Assembly: GCF_026262505.1 (NCBI RefSeq)
Contig: NC_067203.1
Span: 20,193,411 to 20,257,410, forward strand
Length of the DNA: 64,000 nucleotides
Origin: Trichomonas vaginalis G3
Lineage: Eukaryota > Parabasalia > Trichomonadida > Trichomonadidae
Reading direction: 5' to 3'
Shown here: positions 50,693 through 59,821 of the stretch, in pieces
Layout of the letters: every line of letters starts with the position of its first letter
Numbering within the stretch: the first letter of the stretch is position 1
The notes under the pieces: model-generated
Told to the model about the DNA's origin: nothing
What the model saw: the letters and a program-made list of their open reading frames with translations, nothing else
The model's database searches: none
Made by a program: the position numbers and the translations under genes

Positions 50693-51553
50693 ATGTCAAC
50701 ATTAGAGAACACAACAACTGCTATCGTTCATGAAGTCATAAATGAAGAATACGAATACATACAGTATAACAAACAATTGAGACTCATTCGTTCTGTCAAA
50801 GACGACATGTACCAAATGCAAAGTATTTTGACAGCATGTTATGCTCCAGATACTAAACTTCCTAAAGACTGGTTTAGGAACCAAAGCACTATTGAACTAT
50901 TAAATGAAGCACAGCGAGACATACTTTTTTCTGAAAACAGTGAAGAACAGCGAGTAGGTAAAAAATCCCAGTCGCCAAAACTCTATGAAAACCGTGAAAA
51001 ATTGCCAAACGGTTTGAGAGGATATTATGTTCATAGACTTTTAGTAAATGCAGTTGCAATGTGGGCTTCACCACGTTATGCTTGGAATATTTACAAACTT
51101 CTTGACGAATTTCACAGACAAGAACGTGGAGAGATGGAAAAGAAACTTCAAGCAAAAGATGAAGTCATTGAATCCAAAGACAAAAGCATACAGAAAAGAA
51201 TACCACGTTCAGTACCAAAAGGAAAGGAAAAGAGTTATAAGTATATGATTTACGCTGAAGAGATGGAAAATGAAGAAGATAAAGATATGGTTATGTTGCA
51301 TTTAGTCAGAAGAAACAACAAAAGCTTTTACGACCTTGCTAAAATATATAAATCTGACAGAAACTGGTTCTATCGTGAAAACTTACCGATTTCAATGACA
51401 CCGAATGAGCAAATAAAAGAAATTGTCAAAAATACTCTTCCTCAAACACACTATGACATCAAAGGTTGCACAATACTTACCTTCAAAGAAGACTTACCAT
51501 TACTGAAGGAAAAAATAACAGAATATTTCGATAACTTCAAAGAGGAAGAATGA
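50693..51553 (+). CDS. KilA-N domain protein
   Basis: In the 286-residue protein residues about 80-150 match the KilA-N DNA-binding fold, best seen in GYYVHRLLVNAVAMWASPRY followed by AWNIYKLLDEF. A charged helix follows, then a C-terminal domain (about 195-286, MVMLHLVRRNNKSFYDLAK...) resembling the DUF3627-type region of insect large-DNA-virus KilA-N proteins. In viruses and phages these act in replication or host control. An upstream block shared with the cassette gene suggests joint expression. Intact. Confidence 0.75.
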   Translation: MSTLENTTTAIVHEVINEEYEYIQYNKQLRLIRSVKDDMYQMQSILTACYAPDTKLPKDWFRNQSTIELLNEAQRDILFSENSEEQRVGKKSQSPKLYENREKLPNGLRGYYVHRLLVNAVAMWASPRYAWNIYKLLDEFHRQERGEMEKKLQAKDEVIESKDKSIQKRIPRSVPKGKEKSYKYMIYAEEMENEEDKDMVMLHLVRRNNKSFYDLAKIYKSDRNWFYRENLPISMTPNEQIKEIVKNTLPQTHYDIKGCTILTFKEDLPLLKEKITEYFDNFKEEE

Positions 51554-51657
51554 AGTCACGACAACATTAACGAAGAAGTCACGACAACATTAACGAAGAG
51601 AGAATGAGGTGAAAAAACAGGTGAAATCTCACCTCTTCACCAAAAATATATTTTTGG
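51552..51657. repeat. Short direct and inverted repeats after the KilA-N gene
   Basis: GAAGTCACGACAACATTAAC occurs twice in a row (51552 and 51575), followed by a GAGGTGA...TCACCTC inverted repeat at about 51605-51640. The latter resembles the GGTGA/TCACC palindrome in the terminal repeats and sits between two convergent genes, where it could end transcripts. Confidence 0.6.
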
Positions 51658-52131
51658 TTAAATAGCTTCAGGGTCAATTTCTTCAACCATTTCACTTCCT
51701 TCGTCAATGTCAATAGAAGCTTCTTCAACCTTTGGTAAGAACTTTTGTATAACATCTTTGTTCGTTATTGTCTTCAGAGATGAAGGATAATATTTCACAG
51801 ATGTTTCACCCTTCTTATATTCTTTCTGTTCGGAAAGATTCATAGCAATACTGAAGAAGTCAATGTTGGAGTTCTTTATAACAGTATAATGAGTATCTTT
51901 GACATTCACGAAGAAACCCTTTTGTTTCAAAACTACTGCTAACTCTTGTGAAGTATAACGTTTGCGGTCAATGACAATAGCTAATGGTCTGACATACTGA
52001 CCGAACTTAGATTCTTTCACAAACTTCTTGTTAAAGATAACATTAACGTTTGCAGAACCATTGAACTCATTCTTGATGGCAGTAGCGAGAGCATTGTATG
52101 AAAAGAACTTGCAATCTTGCATGTGTTTCAT
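51658..52131 (-). CDS. Polinton protein, 157 aa, unknown
   Basis: A mixed alpha/beta protein (ALATAIKNEFNGSANVNVIF, LAVVLKQKGFFVNVKDTHYT) with an acidic tail (IDIDEGSEMVEEIDPEAI). The segment TSQELAVVLKQKGFFV could be a small winged-helix, but the match is weak. Convergent with the KilA-N gene, divergent from 52219. Confidence 0.55.
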   Translation of the reverse strand: MKHMQDCKFFSYNALATAIKNEFNGSANVNVIFNKKFVKESKFGQYVRPLAIVIDRKRYTSQELAVVLKQKGFFVNVKDTHYTVIKNSNIDFFSIAMNLSEQKEYKKGETSVKYYPSSLKTITNKDVIQKFLPKVEEASIDIDEGSEMVEEIDPEAI

Positions 52132-52218
52132 TAAAATAAAAATATTAAATTATTTTGAAAAATAACTTAAAAAATGTAATCTAATTTTTCAAAAAATATT
52201 TTTTATCCGATAGAAAAG

Positions 52219-52596
52219 ATGACAGAAAAATTAACTTTTTACATAGCGCCAGACCCTTCTTGCCCACATCCTTTTAAGCCACAATATATAGACATAGAAC
52301 TAAATAGAGAAAGCGAAATTCCACAATATATATACATAGAACTAAATAGTGAAGGCGAAATTCTACAAACAGAAGAAAGCGAAATTCCACAAACATATAG
52401 AGACCTAGATAACGAAAATGGATATGCGCTATTCTGGTTAGATTGTCCTTATAAAATGTATGAAAAAAAGGCTTTATATGAAGAATATAGAAAATATTGT
52501 CATGAAAACGATATAAGACCAAGCTCTAGAGAAAAATTCTATGCTGGTATAAAACATCTTTTCGAAGTTCGGAATGGCAAATATATAAAGAAATAA
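52219..52596 (+). CDS. Polinton protein with primase-C-terminal-like domain, 125 aa
   Basis: The N-terminal part contains three short repeats (PQYIYIELN.E.EI). The C-terminal 60 residues (ALYEEYRKYCHENDIRPSS, REKFYAGIKHLFEVRNGKYI) resemble the winged-helix tail found at the end of viral and phage primase-helicases. No ATPase part is present. A TTTTTTATCCG box lies 15 bases before the start. First of a run of plus-strand genes leading to the polymerase. Confidence 0.5.
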   Translation: MTEKLTFYIAPDPSCPHPFKPQYIDIELNRESEIPQYIYIELNSEGEILQTEESEIPQTYRDLDNENGYALFWLDCPYKMYEKKALYEEYRKYCHENDIRPSSREKFYAGIKHLFEVRNGKYIKK

Positions 52597-52647
52597 TTTT
52601 TCTAAGTTTATTTTTTCGAAAAAATATTTTTTTATTTCCTACTAAAG

Positions 52648-53292
52648 ATGTATCGGAAGTTGTCTAAGTTAGAACACTCGGAAATAAAACAACTTCTTAC
52701 AGAAGCTAATATAGATGTTGCAAAACATTACGCGACAAACAAAAAAGCACTCGCTGACTTCATTAAAGACTACAATGGTGCAATAAGTTATGATAGAATT
52801 CATGAGTTCATAAAGCCGCAACGCGGCGAGGACGAAGTCCATGCAAGAGCATTTCCTTTAAATGACATTGCTATTGACTTATATCATAGACGTTCAGTAC
52901 CTCATGAAGTAAGAAGAGAAATGTTTGACATAACAAAGCCGCATGACGGCGCGGGCGTAGCCCATGCAAACGTTGGTGAAACAAGAAGAAGAGACGACAC
53001 ACTGAAACAACAGAGAAGAGAGATGTTTAAAAGTGCTATAGAACAAGTTCGCAAAGCTAACGATGTCATTCGTTCCATTGACGACAAACCAAAAGAAGGT
53101 GAGAGATGGTTAAAGAAAGATGAAGAGAATAGGAAGAGAAATGTGAAGTCAGGCAATAGACTCATTGACTTTAACATCGAAGCTTTAGATGAACCAAACA
53201 GAGACTACTTACACAAACATTTCGGTAAGGTTTTCATGAGACTCTTAGAGAAAATTAAAATAAACTCACAACAGATGGATGGTATGTTATAA
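52648..53292 (+). CDS. Polinton protein, 214 aa, unknown
   Basis: A charged helical protein carrying two in-frame palindromic inserts (KPQRGEDEVHARAF and KPHDGAGVAHANVG). Its position directly before the polymerase raises the possibility of a terminal-protein or replication accessory role, but nothing in the sequence shows this. Confidence 0.55.
   Translation: MYRKLSKLEHSEIKQLLTEANIDVAKHYATNKKALADFIKDYNGAISYDRIHEFIKPQRGEDEVHARAFPLNDIAIDLYHRRSVPHEVRREMFDITKPHDGAGVAHANVGETRRRDDTLKQQRREMFKSAIEQVRKANDVIRSIDDKPKEGERWLKKDEENRKRNVKSGNRLIDFNIEALDEPNRDYLHKHFGKVFMRLLEKIKINSQQMDGML
52815..52843. repeat. GC-rich double-hairpin insert (first, gene 52648-53292)
   Basis: GCCGCAACGCGGC then GAGGACGAAGTCCATG, in frame. 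Confidence 0.8.
52938..52966. repeat. GC-rich double-hairpin insert (second, gene 52648-53292)
   Basis: GCCGCATGACGGC then GCGGGCGTAGCCCATG, in frame. Same layout and length (29 bases) as the preceding insert; the differing hairpin arms keep their pairing. Confidence 0.8.
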
Positions 53293-53461
53293 ACTTGGTG
53301 GAAAGTATGAATGTTCTACGTTAAACCTCAATAATATTGGAACATTACTACATCAGCTCTTGAAGGAGAACTTTATATCAGAGATAGAAGCAAATGCTGC
53401 AGGTATTGTTGAAATGCACTATGACTTCTTCTTGACAAACATAAAGAATCTTACGAAATAA
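53279..53461 (+). CDS. Possible 60-aa Polinton protein
   Basis: A short frame overlapping the end of the 214-aa gene and stopping two bases before the polymerase start codon. Its placement in the tightly packed gene run is the only support. Confidence 0.3.
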   Translation: MVCYKLGGKYECSTLNLNNIGTLLHQLLKENFISEIEANAAGIVEMHYDFFLTNIKNLTK

Positions 53462-53463
53462 AG

Positions 53464-56451
53464 ATGTATGATTTAACAGAATATGAAGGCTTAACGATGT
53501 CAGATGTAAAGAAAGGCAAACCAAAAAAGAGACCATATAGAGATGAAAGCACACTGACAAATGACCAGAAAGCCATTTTGGAAGCTCTTAAGCAAACAGG
53601 AAACCCAGCACTTATAGAAAGCTTTTGGAAAGATAATGGTGAAAAGAAGTTTTATAAGAAGAGAAGCGGTCAGTTATGGAAGTATCTTTGCACATTACCT
53701 ATAAATCTTGAACGCTACCAAATCTTCAATGAACTGAACAAAAGAACTGCAACACTTATGACAGAGGACAATTGTTTCGTTTATGCTTGCATTCAGGCTG
53801 GAGTAAATGAAGAAACTATTGACCACATGAGAGAAGTCATTCGTGTTAGAGACTTTCCTCAAAGTAAAGTACAAGAAATTTCTGACGCAACAGGTATAGC
53901 ATTTAATGTTACCATTGGTTATTTCAATGACTCAAGACATAATGAAATAAAGAGATATATACCAAAAGAATGCGAAACTGTTAGAACTATTGACTTACTT
54001 CTTGTTGAAGACCACTACATGCTAAATGAAAGACTTCCAATGACAACATACTTCATTCGAAACTATAAAGAAATTCTCAAAGCTTGTGGTGGAATGAACA
54101 TTGAGAAACAGATGAAGATTTATACAAAGAGAGAAGATAAATATGTAGTTCGTTATGATAGAACAACACCGTTATGGGATGTTATGAAAACATTGTGGGA
54201 GTGCAAATATTTCGAACCTATTTCTTATGGAGAACTTTTCACATATACTACTGACTTATATAAACAGAACCTTGCACCATTTAAAGATTTGACATATGCT
54301 CCAAAGTATTGTGTACAACTGAAGAAGAAAGCAGAGTCAAAAGAAGTAAATAAAGCTAAATGTAAATTCATTCCTGAGCACGTTTTCTTTGCTGACTTTG
54401 AGTGTAGTACGGATGGCTTTCATAAAGCTTTTAACATCTGTTATGACAGTGAAGATGGTTCAGTGAGTGAAAGCATTTGGGGTCAAAACTGTGCAACAGA
54501 ATTTTTGGAAAGACTCCCTGACAAGAGTTTAATATATTTTCACAACCTCAGTTATGACATAAACTTCATCTTAAGACACATGACAGAAGTGAAAGGAACT
54601 CCCATCATTAAAGGTTCACGAACAATGCAAATAACTGGTTTATATAAAGGACGGGCAATTATTATAAAAGACTCTTACAGTGTTATAAATAAGAAGCTTA
54701 AACTATTTCCTGCTATGTTTAACTTACAAACAGGACCGAAAGAAGTATTTCCATATAACTACTACAGCAGTGTTTTGTTAGCAAATGACAACAGAACTGG
54801 TGTCATTTCTGAAGCATGTAAGTTTATCCATGATGCAGATACATTTATGAAAAACATAGATTCCATCAAAGGTTGCAGAATAGATGAGAACCACTTCGAC
54901 TTAGAAAAATATAGCACGTTTTACTGCAAACAAGATGTAAGAATTTTAAGAGAAGGTTTTGTAAAGTTCCGCAATGACTTATTGAAAGAGTTTGATTTAA
55001 ACGTTTATGACTACGTTAGTATTTGTTCTATTGCTAACAAATTGTTTGAGAACAGAGTATACTTCCCGAATGGAAATCTTTATGACCTCTCAAATAAACC
55101 AAGAGAATTTATTTCGAGATGCATTCAAGGTGGAAGATGTATGTTGTCAGATAACATGAAACAAAAGAGCAAAAAGAAACTCATTGCTGACTTCGACACT
55201 GTTTCATTATATCCTTCAGCTATAGCAAGACTTTATACTTTAGAAGGTATTCCAAAAGTATTGAAGGAAGAAATGTTAAGCACAGAGTATCTCATGAGAC
55301 ATTTATTCGATGATGACCAAAAGGAACCCATTGGTGAAAAGTTTATGTCTGGCTTCTTTGTTCTCATTAAGATAACAGAGATTGGTATACCCAGACACTT
55401 TCATTTAATAGTTTGCGACCCTGAACTAAATCCAGAACTTAACGTTCCAAGAAGTTCAAACACTTGCTGTCTCATGTATGTTGACCATATAACATTACAA
55501 GACCTCATAAAATATCAAGGTGTCAAATGTGAAGTGTTGCAAGGATACTATTACGATGGAAACAGAGATATGAGAATAAGAGATGAAGTAAAGAAGTTGT
55601 TTGAGTTAAGGTTAAAGTATAAGAAAGAAGAAAACCCCTTACAAGAAATTATAAAACTCATTCTGAACAGCATTTATGGCAAAACTATTCTATCTCCTAT
55701 TGAGTCAAAAATAACCATAGTAGATGACAAAGATGCTATAAGATATGCTATAAGAAATTACAACCATATAGTGAAGTTCGAAGGTTTGGATGGTTCAGAT
55801 AAAACTATTTTCAAGCTAACGAAAAGCATTTGCAGACACTTTAACTTCTGTCCACTTGGTGTTAATATTCTGTCTATGTCAAAACGTATTATGAATGAAG
55901 TATTCTGTACTGCAGAGGACATGGGTCTTCAAATATTTTACCAGGATACCGACAGTATGCACTTATATAATGAAGACATCCCAAAGCTTGCAGCAGAGTT
56001 TAAGAAGAGATACGGTAGAGAACTTATAGGAAAGAACCTTGGTCAATTTCATAGCGACTTTGCAGAAATAACACCTGGAAAACAAAGTTTAGCTTATAAA
56101 AGTATTTTCTGTGGAAAGAAGACCTACATAGACTTACTCACGAATGATTTAAATGAAGTTGCATTTCACTGCAGAATGAAAGGCGTGAAGCAAGATGTTA
56201 TTGCTTTAACCGCTAATGAAATGTTTCCTGAAGCTATACAATGCTATTACAATGAAGATAAGAACATTCACATACCTGTTGGAACATATGACAAAGACTC
56301 TGAGTTCAGTTTAATGAAACTTTACAAAGCACTTTATGATGGTCAAGAGATTGCATTCGACTTATGTAAGTCATGTCAACCTTGCTTTGCTGAAAAGTTC
56401 AACTTTTCAATAACGACTAAAACAAGCTTTATTCGTAAGTTGAAGTTCTGA
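53464..56451 (+). CDS. Protein-primed DNA polymerase B (pPolB)
   Basis: In the 995-residue polymerase the exonuclease motifs FFADFEC (about 308) and NLSYDINF (about 360), and polymerase motifs DFDTVSLYPS (about 574), KLILNSIYGKT (about 732) and YQDTDSMH (about 826), are in the right order, with a K.Y-type AYKSIFCGKKTY near 876. This is the DNA_pol_B_2 family that copies linear genomes from a protein primer, and it is the hallmark of Polintons. The N-terminal 290 residues are specific to the element group. Looks whole. Confidence 0.95.
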   Translation: MYDLTEYEGLTMSDVKKGKPKKRPYRDESTLTNDQKAILEALKQTGNPALIESFWKDNGEKKFYKKRSGQLWKYLCTLPINLERYQIFNELNKRTATLMTEDNCFVYACIQAGVNEETIDHMREVIRVRDFPQSKVQEISDATGIAFNVTIGYFNDSRHNEIKRYIPKECETVRTIDLLLVEDHYMLNERLPMTTYFIRNYKEILKACGGMNIEKQMKIYTKREDKYVVRYDRTTPLWDVMKTLWECKYFEPISYGELFTYTTDLYKQNLAPFKDLTYAPKYCVQLKKKAESKEVNKAKCKFIPEHVFFADFECSTDGFHKAFNICYDSEDGSVSESIWGQNCATEFLERLPDKSLIYFHNLSYDINFILRHMTEVKGTPIIKGSRTMQITGLYKGRAIIIKDSYSVINKKLKLFPAMFNLQTGPKEVFPYNYYSSVLLANDNRTGVISEACKFIHDADTFMKNIDSIKGCRIDENHFDLEKYSTFYCKQDVRILREGFVKFRNDLLKEFDLNVYDYVSICSIANKLFENRVYFPNGNLYDLSNKPREFISRCIQGGRCMLSDNMKQKSKKKLIADFDTVSLYPSAIARLYTLEGIPKVLKEEMLSTEYLMRHLFDDDQKEPIGEKFMSGFFVLIKITEIGIPRHFHLIVCDPELNPELNVPRSSNTCCLMYVDHITLQDLIKYQGVKCEVLQGYYYDGNRDMRIRDEVKKLFELRLKYKKEENPLQEIIKLILNSIYGKTILSPIESKITIVDDKDAIRYAIRNYNHIVKFEGLDGSDKTIFKLTKSICRHFNFCPLGVNILSMSKRIMNEVFCTAEDMGLQIFYQDTDSMHLYNEDIPKLAAEFKKRYGRELIGKNLGQFHSDFAEITPGKQSLAYKSIFCGKKTYIDLLTNDLNEVAFHCRMKGVKQDVIALTANEMFPEAIQCYYNEDKNIHIPVGTYDKDSEFSLMKLYKALYDGQEIAFDLCKSCQPCFAEKFNFSITTKTSFIRKLKF

Positions 56452-56734
56452 GGTCATTTATTGGCTAGGGTATTTTGTCAGCAATGAGGTCATTCGTGAT
56501 AAAAATAAAGCTAGCGTAGATTTTACAATACTGCGATGGTAGAGTTTAAGAGTTGTGCTTCAATGTAGAGACAGTCCTTCCCATCTGGAGGCAAGAACAC
56601 TGGACATTTATGGTCATGAGTGGAGAACATGTCTATCCAAAACTCACGATTGAAGCCAGTTAATTTATAGTATTTAGGGTTAGGAAGTGGTGAAGTTCTT
56701 GTATGACCAATGAACTCATTTTCAACGCCTTTGG

Positions 56735-57379
56735 CTATATTAGAGTAAATATTGCTTGCTTTCTATCCCAAATGCCAGGTGTTACAATCTTTGAAAATTC
56801 ATTTTTCCTCGGAAGCATTGCATCATAATTGAAAACATTCTTGAAATCATCACTTGGTTCAGAGATTTGAAATCTTATACGTAATGGATTTTTTTTCTCT
56901 TTAGCGACTTCATTGAATGGTGAGAATACAATGAATTGACAGTCATGAGTTCCATCTTCATTTTCATTAAATTCATAATGAAAGTCTATAAGTTGTGGCT
57001 GACTACCTTCTTCTTTCAGTTGTGCAAGAAACTCACGTAAAGGCTGTAAAGTTTGTACTTCAATATTGAACTTTTTCTCGAACATCTCATTAAATGAAAT
57101 CATACATTGCAACAATGTTGTATCGTCTTTAAAGTATTTGTATATGTGAATGTTTTGGGCGCTTAAAGACTGTTCGTCATTTTCTATCTCGACTTGAAGT
57201 ATAAAGTCAACCTTTCTGAAAGCACGTGTTATATACATAGATGTTATGCCAATGTACTTCTCTTCATTTATGTTCACAATCCAGTCTGTTGGAAACTTAA
57301 ACGTTACTCTGTTCCCCTTTATTTTGACGTCAGGGTTTTCACTACTGAACGCAACAGATAAAGGTATTTGTCTATACAT
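56735..57379 (-). CDS. Putative minor structural protein
   Basis: A beta-rich 214-residue frame (MYRQIPLSVAFSSENPDVKI, RVTFKFPTDWIVNINEEKYI) of about single-jelly-roll size, on the strand opposite to the polymerase and capsid genes. A TTTTTATCCG box precedes the start. A minor virion role is an inference from size, strand content and position. The gene appears damaged, about one break. Confidence 0.5.
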   Translation of the reverse strand: MYRQIPLSVAFSSENPDVKIKGNRVTFKFPTDWIVNINEEKYIGITSMYITRAFRKVDFILQVEIENDEQSLSAQNIHIYKYFKDDTTLLQCMISFNEMFEKKFNIEVQTLQPLREFLAQLKEEGSQPQLIDFHYEFNENEDGTHDCQFIVFSPFNEVAKEKKNPLRIRFQISEPSDDFKNVFNYDAMLPRKNEFSKIVTPGIWDRKQAIFTLI

Positions 57380-57403
57380 TTAATTCGGATAAAAATAAAC
57401 CAT

Positions 57404-57709
57404 TTACTCTTTCTTTGCTTCAGCTTCTTTAGCTTTTTGTTCTTTCTTTGCTTTTGCTTCCTTTGCTTTTTGTTCTTCCTTTGCTTTTGCTTCTTCTCTA
57501 GCTTTTTTCGCCAGCAAACGTGGGTTCTTCTGTCTTCCAGCAGCTAATGCAGCAAGTTGTTTTTCACTAAGTTTTCTCTTTGGTCTCTCTGGCTTTTGTT
57601 CTTGTTTTTGTTCCTTCAGTTCGGATAAAATTTGCTCACGAATTTCTTTCTTCAATGCTTCAACATCTATGACACCTTGGGTCTTGTCCGTAGGGCTTGT
57701 CTGAGTCAT
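57404..57709 (-). CDS. Lys/Ala/Glu-rich coiled-coil protein, 101 aa
   Basis: Starts at the ATG at 57709 (MTQTSPTDKTQG) after a TTTTTTATCTG box. A helical middle is followed by a KAKEEQKAKEAKAKKEQ tail built of short repeats. The basic RPKRKLSEKQLAALAAGRQK segment is AT-hook/histone-tail-like; a DNA-condensing role is possible but unproven. Confidence 0.6.
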   Translation of the reverse strand: MTQTSPTDKTQGVIDVEALKKEIREQILSELKEQKQEQKPERPKRKLSEKQLAALAAGRQKNPRLLAKKAREEAKAKEEQKAKEAKAKKEQKAKEAEAKKE

Positions 57710-57754
57710 TTGACTGCAGATAAAAAACAAAATTAAAACTTTAACCGATGTAAA

Positions 57755-58189
57755 ATGAGCTTGTCAAAATCAGAGCGAGAGTCTATTATATTAAATGACG
57801 CAAGAGGAATACAACATCCTTTCTATTATGTAAGTCAGAGTAAAGATGGTAAAATATACGTAAGAAAAAGAAAGGTTCCATTAGCGAATGCAGAAAGCGA
57901 CAACATTAAGGTGTATGGCAAGGGTGAAGCCCACGAAGCCCATATAAAACCTTCTGTTCAAACTGAAAAGTCAATAGAACAAGAAGAAAAGAAGCCAGAT
58001 GTTCTTTCAATAACGAACCAAGAGCTTATTGCAAAGTTCGTGAATTTCATTGAAAAACAAACCGAGTCAAAGAATCCTGACCCGCCAGTGAAAGAAGTTG
58101 AGACAAAAGAGAATGTACAGTTCATTGAAAATGTCAAGAAACAACTTCCACCACGAATACCAAGAAGAAGAGTGAGAATAATGAAGTAA
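57755..58189 (+). CDS. Polinton protein, 144 aa
   Basis: The N-terminal segment HPFYYVSQSKDGKIYVRKRK resembles EGFYVHTMKDGRVQFRKIK of the 78-aa gene at 60329-60565, so the two may be paralogues. A palindromic insert encodes YGKGEAHEAHIKP. The C-terminus is basic (PPRIPRRRVRIMK). Directly upstream of the capsid gene. Confidence 0.55.
   Translation: MSLSKSERESIILNDARGIQHPFYYVSQSKDGKIYVRKRKVPLANAESDNIKVYGKGEAHEAHIKPSVQTEKSIEQEEKKPDVLSITNQELIAKFVNFIEKQTESKNPDPPVKEVETKENVQFIENVKKQLPPRIPRRRVRIMK
57917..57943. repeat. GC-rich insert (gene 57755-58189)
   Basis: GGCAAGGGTGAAGCCCACGA followed by AGCCCAT, a variant of the GGGCGAAGCCCATG half of the insert, in frame. Confidence 0.6.
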
Positions 58190-58216
58190 ATAGATATTTT
58201 TATCTGAAGTAAATAC

Positions 58217-59791
58217 ATGCAGAACGAACAGCTAAACGAATTTACTCCAGCAGAGCATATTCATCAGATTCGCTCATATTTCGATATCATAGACAATGCA
58301 GTTCAAATTGGTGACACTAATAGAAAATATTCTGACGCAAAGATTCCATCACAACCTGGAACTGCTAAAGATAACACATGGGTAACATTCAATCTCTCAC
58401 CTCCTGGTGAAAATATGTTGGACCTTTACAATACATTCATTACGTATAAAATGGAAGGTCAATTTATTGTAGATAAAGAAATTGGTTCAGGTTCCAATAA
58501 AACAAACCCACCAGGATTTTGGATTGGTTTCGATGACGCTTTCTATGCAGTTGCTGGATATCAAATCCTTGCAAATGGTCGTATCGTATATTCTCAAGAC
58601 AACGCAAGAGAAGAAGCATATATAACTTCAAACTCACAAACTACCGAACAAATAAAGAAAGTAGATGTTTTCTCAAAGACTCGACATGAAGATGTATGGA
58701 GTCATTCGGGAACATGCAGAACAGGACAAATTGTTAGTGGTCCAATTACAGCAGGAAAATCATTTGATTTTAAGCTTCGTTTAAGAATTCCTGTTAGAAG
58801 ATTCCTTCCATTAGAAGCTATTCGATTTATTCCAGCTTTTGCAGGAAACATTCAGCTTAAAGTAAAGTTCAGTAGCGACGCCTTACAATGCACATCTATA
58901 TCTGTAAATGATATCATTGCTTTCAATCCAACTCTTAAAGTTGCATTTGCTTCAGATTCAAATCCACCGACAAATAAATTTGTTCCATGGAATGAACCAT
59001 TCACTATGATAACGAAGGCAGTAGAAGCTAGTGGAACAGTTACTATTACAACTGTAACCCAGCAACTATTTCGAACAAAGATGGATTTTAATGAATGTTT
59101 CATTCATCCAAAGTCATTCTCTTTAGACCCTAACATTTATACAGAACTTGTAGAACATTATACAAACGAGGCTTTATGTTTTCCTGTTAAAGTTATGGAT
59201 TGGATTCCTATGGACGGTTCATTCTCAAAGAATACAGATAGTTCAAGTGCAACATTTACAGCAGCTTATACGCCTATTAATGTTAAAAGTATTTGGGCAC
59301 TATTTAGAAAGAAAGACAACTATTATGTTAATTTTGAGAACCCTAAGTTTAAATATCTTCAGCTTTCCATGGGAGCTTATGGAAATATGCCTGCAGAACC
59401 TGAAAAATCATATGGACCTGTATTTTATGAAATGGTTGCGAACGCTTGCAATACAAACAATGATATGATTGGATTTAATGAAGATGTTATGAGGTCATTG
59501 GTGGATGATGGTAGTGTGGAACATAAATGGGATAGCTATGACAACACACATTTCTTATGTGGTTTTCCAACAGAAGTGGACTTTTGCTTCCAGCAAGGTC
59601 AAACATCTACTGCTCCAATAACATACAAATTGTCTGTTAAAGGACCTATTGAACTAGCAACTGAAAACGTACCAAAGCCACTTATTGGATTTATGAGGGA
59701 TTGTTGCTTTGCAATACAAGTAAGACAGTCAGGCATACCAATAATAAGACTTGACGACTATAACTTAGCAACTGACGACAGTGAGGAATAA
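58217..59791 (+). CDS. Major capsid protein (double jelly-roll)
   Basis: The 524-residue protein matches in size, strand pattern and position the double jelly-roll major capsid proteins found in Polintons. Supporting stretches are TWVTFNLSPPGENMLDLYN, GYQILANGRIVYSQ, FKLRLRIPVRRFLPLEAIRF and the second-roll MTFTT-like and YKLSVKGPIELATE strands. It would form the shell. Starts after a TTTTTATCTG box. Looks intact. Confidence 0.75.
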   Translation: MQNEQLNEFTPAEHIHQIRSYFDIIDNAVQIGDTNRKYSDAKIPSQPGTAKDNTWVTFNLSPPGENMLDLYNTFITYKMEGQFIVDKEIGSGSNKTNPPGFWIGFDDAFYAVAGYQILANGRIVYSQDNAREEAYITSNSQTTEQIKKVDVFSKTRHEDVWSHSGTCRTGQIVSGPITAGKSFDFKLRLRIPVRRFLPLEAIRFIPAFAGNIQLKVKFSSDALQCTSISVNDIIAFNPTLKVAFASDSNPPTNKFVPWNEPFTMITKAVEASGTVTITTVTQQLFRTKMDFNECFIHPKSFSLDPNIYTELVEHYTNEALCFPVKVMDWIPMDGSFSKNTDSSSATFTAAYTPINVKSIWALFRKKDNYYVNFENPKFKYLQLSMGAYGNMPAEPEKSYGPVFYEMVANACNTNNDMIGFNEDVMRSLVDDGSVEHKWDSYDNTHFLCGFPTEVDFCFQQGQTSTAPITYKLSVKGPIELATENVPKPLIGFMRDCCFAIQVRQSGIPIIRLDDYNLATDDSEE

Positions 59792-59821
59792 AGGATGAAC
59801 GTTTATTTTTAAAGCTTATAA

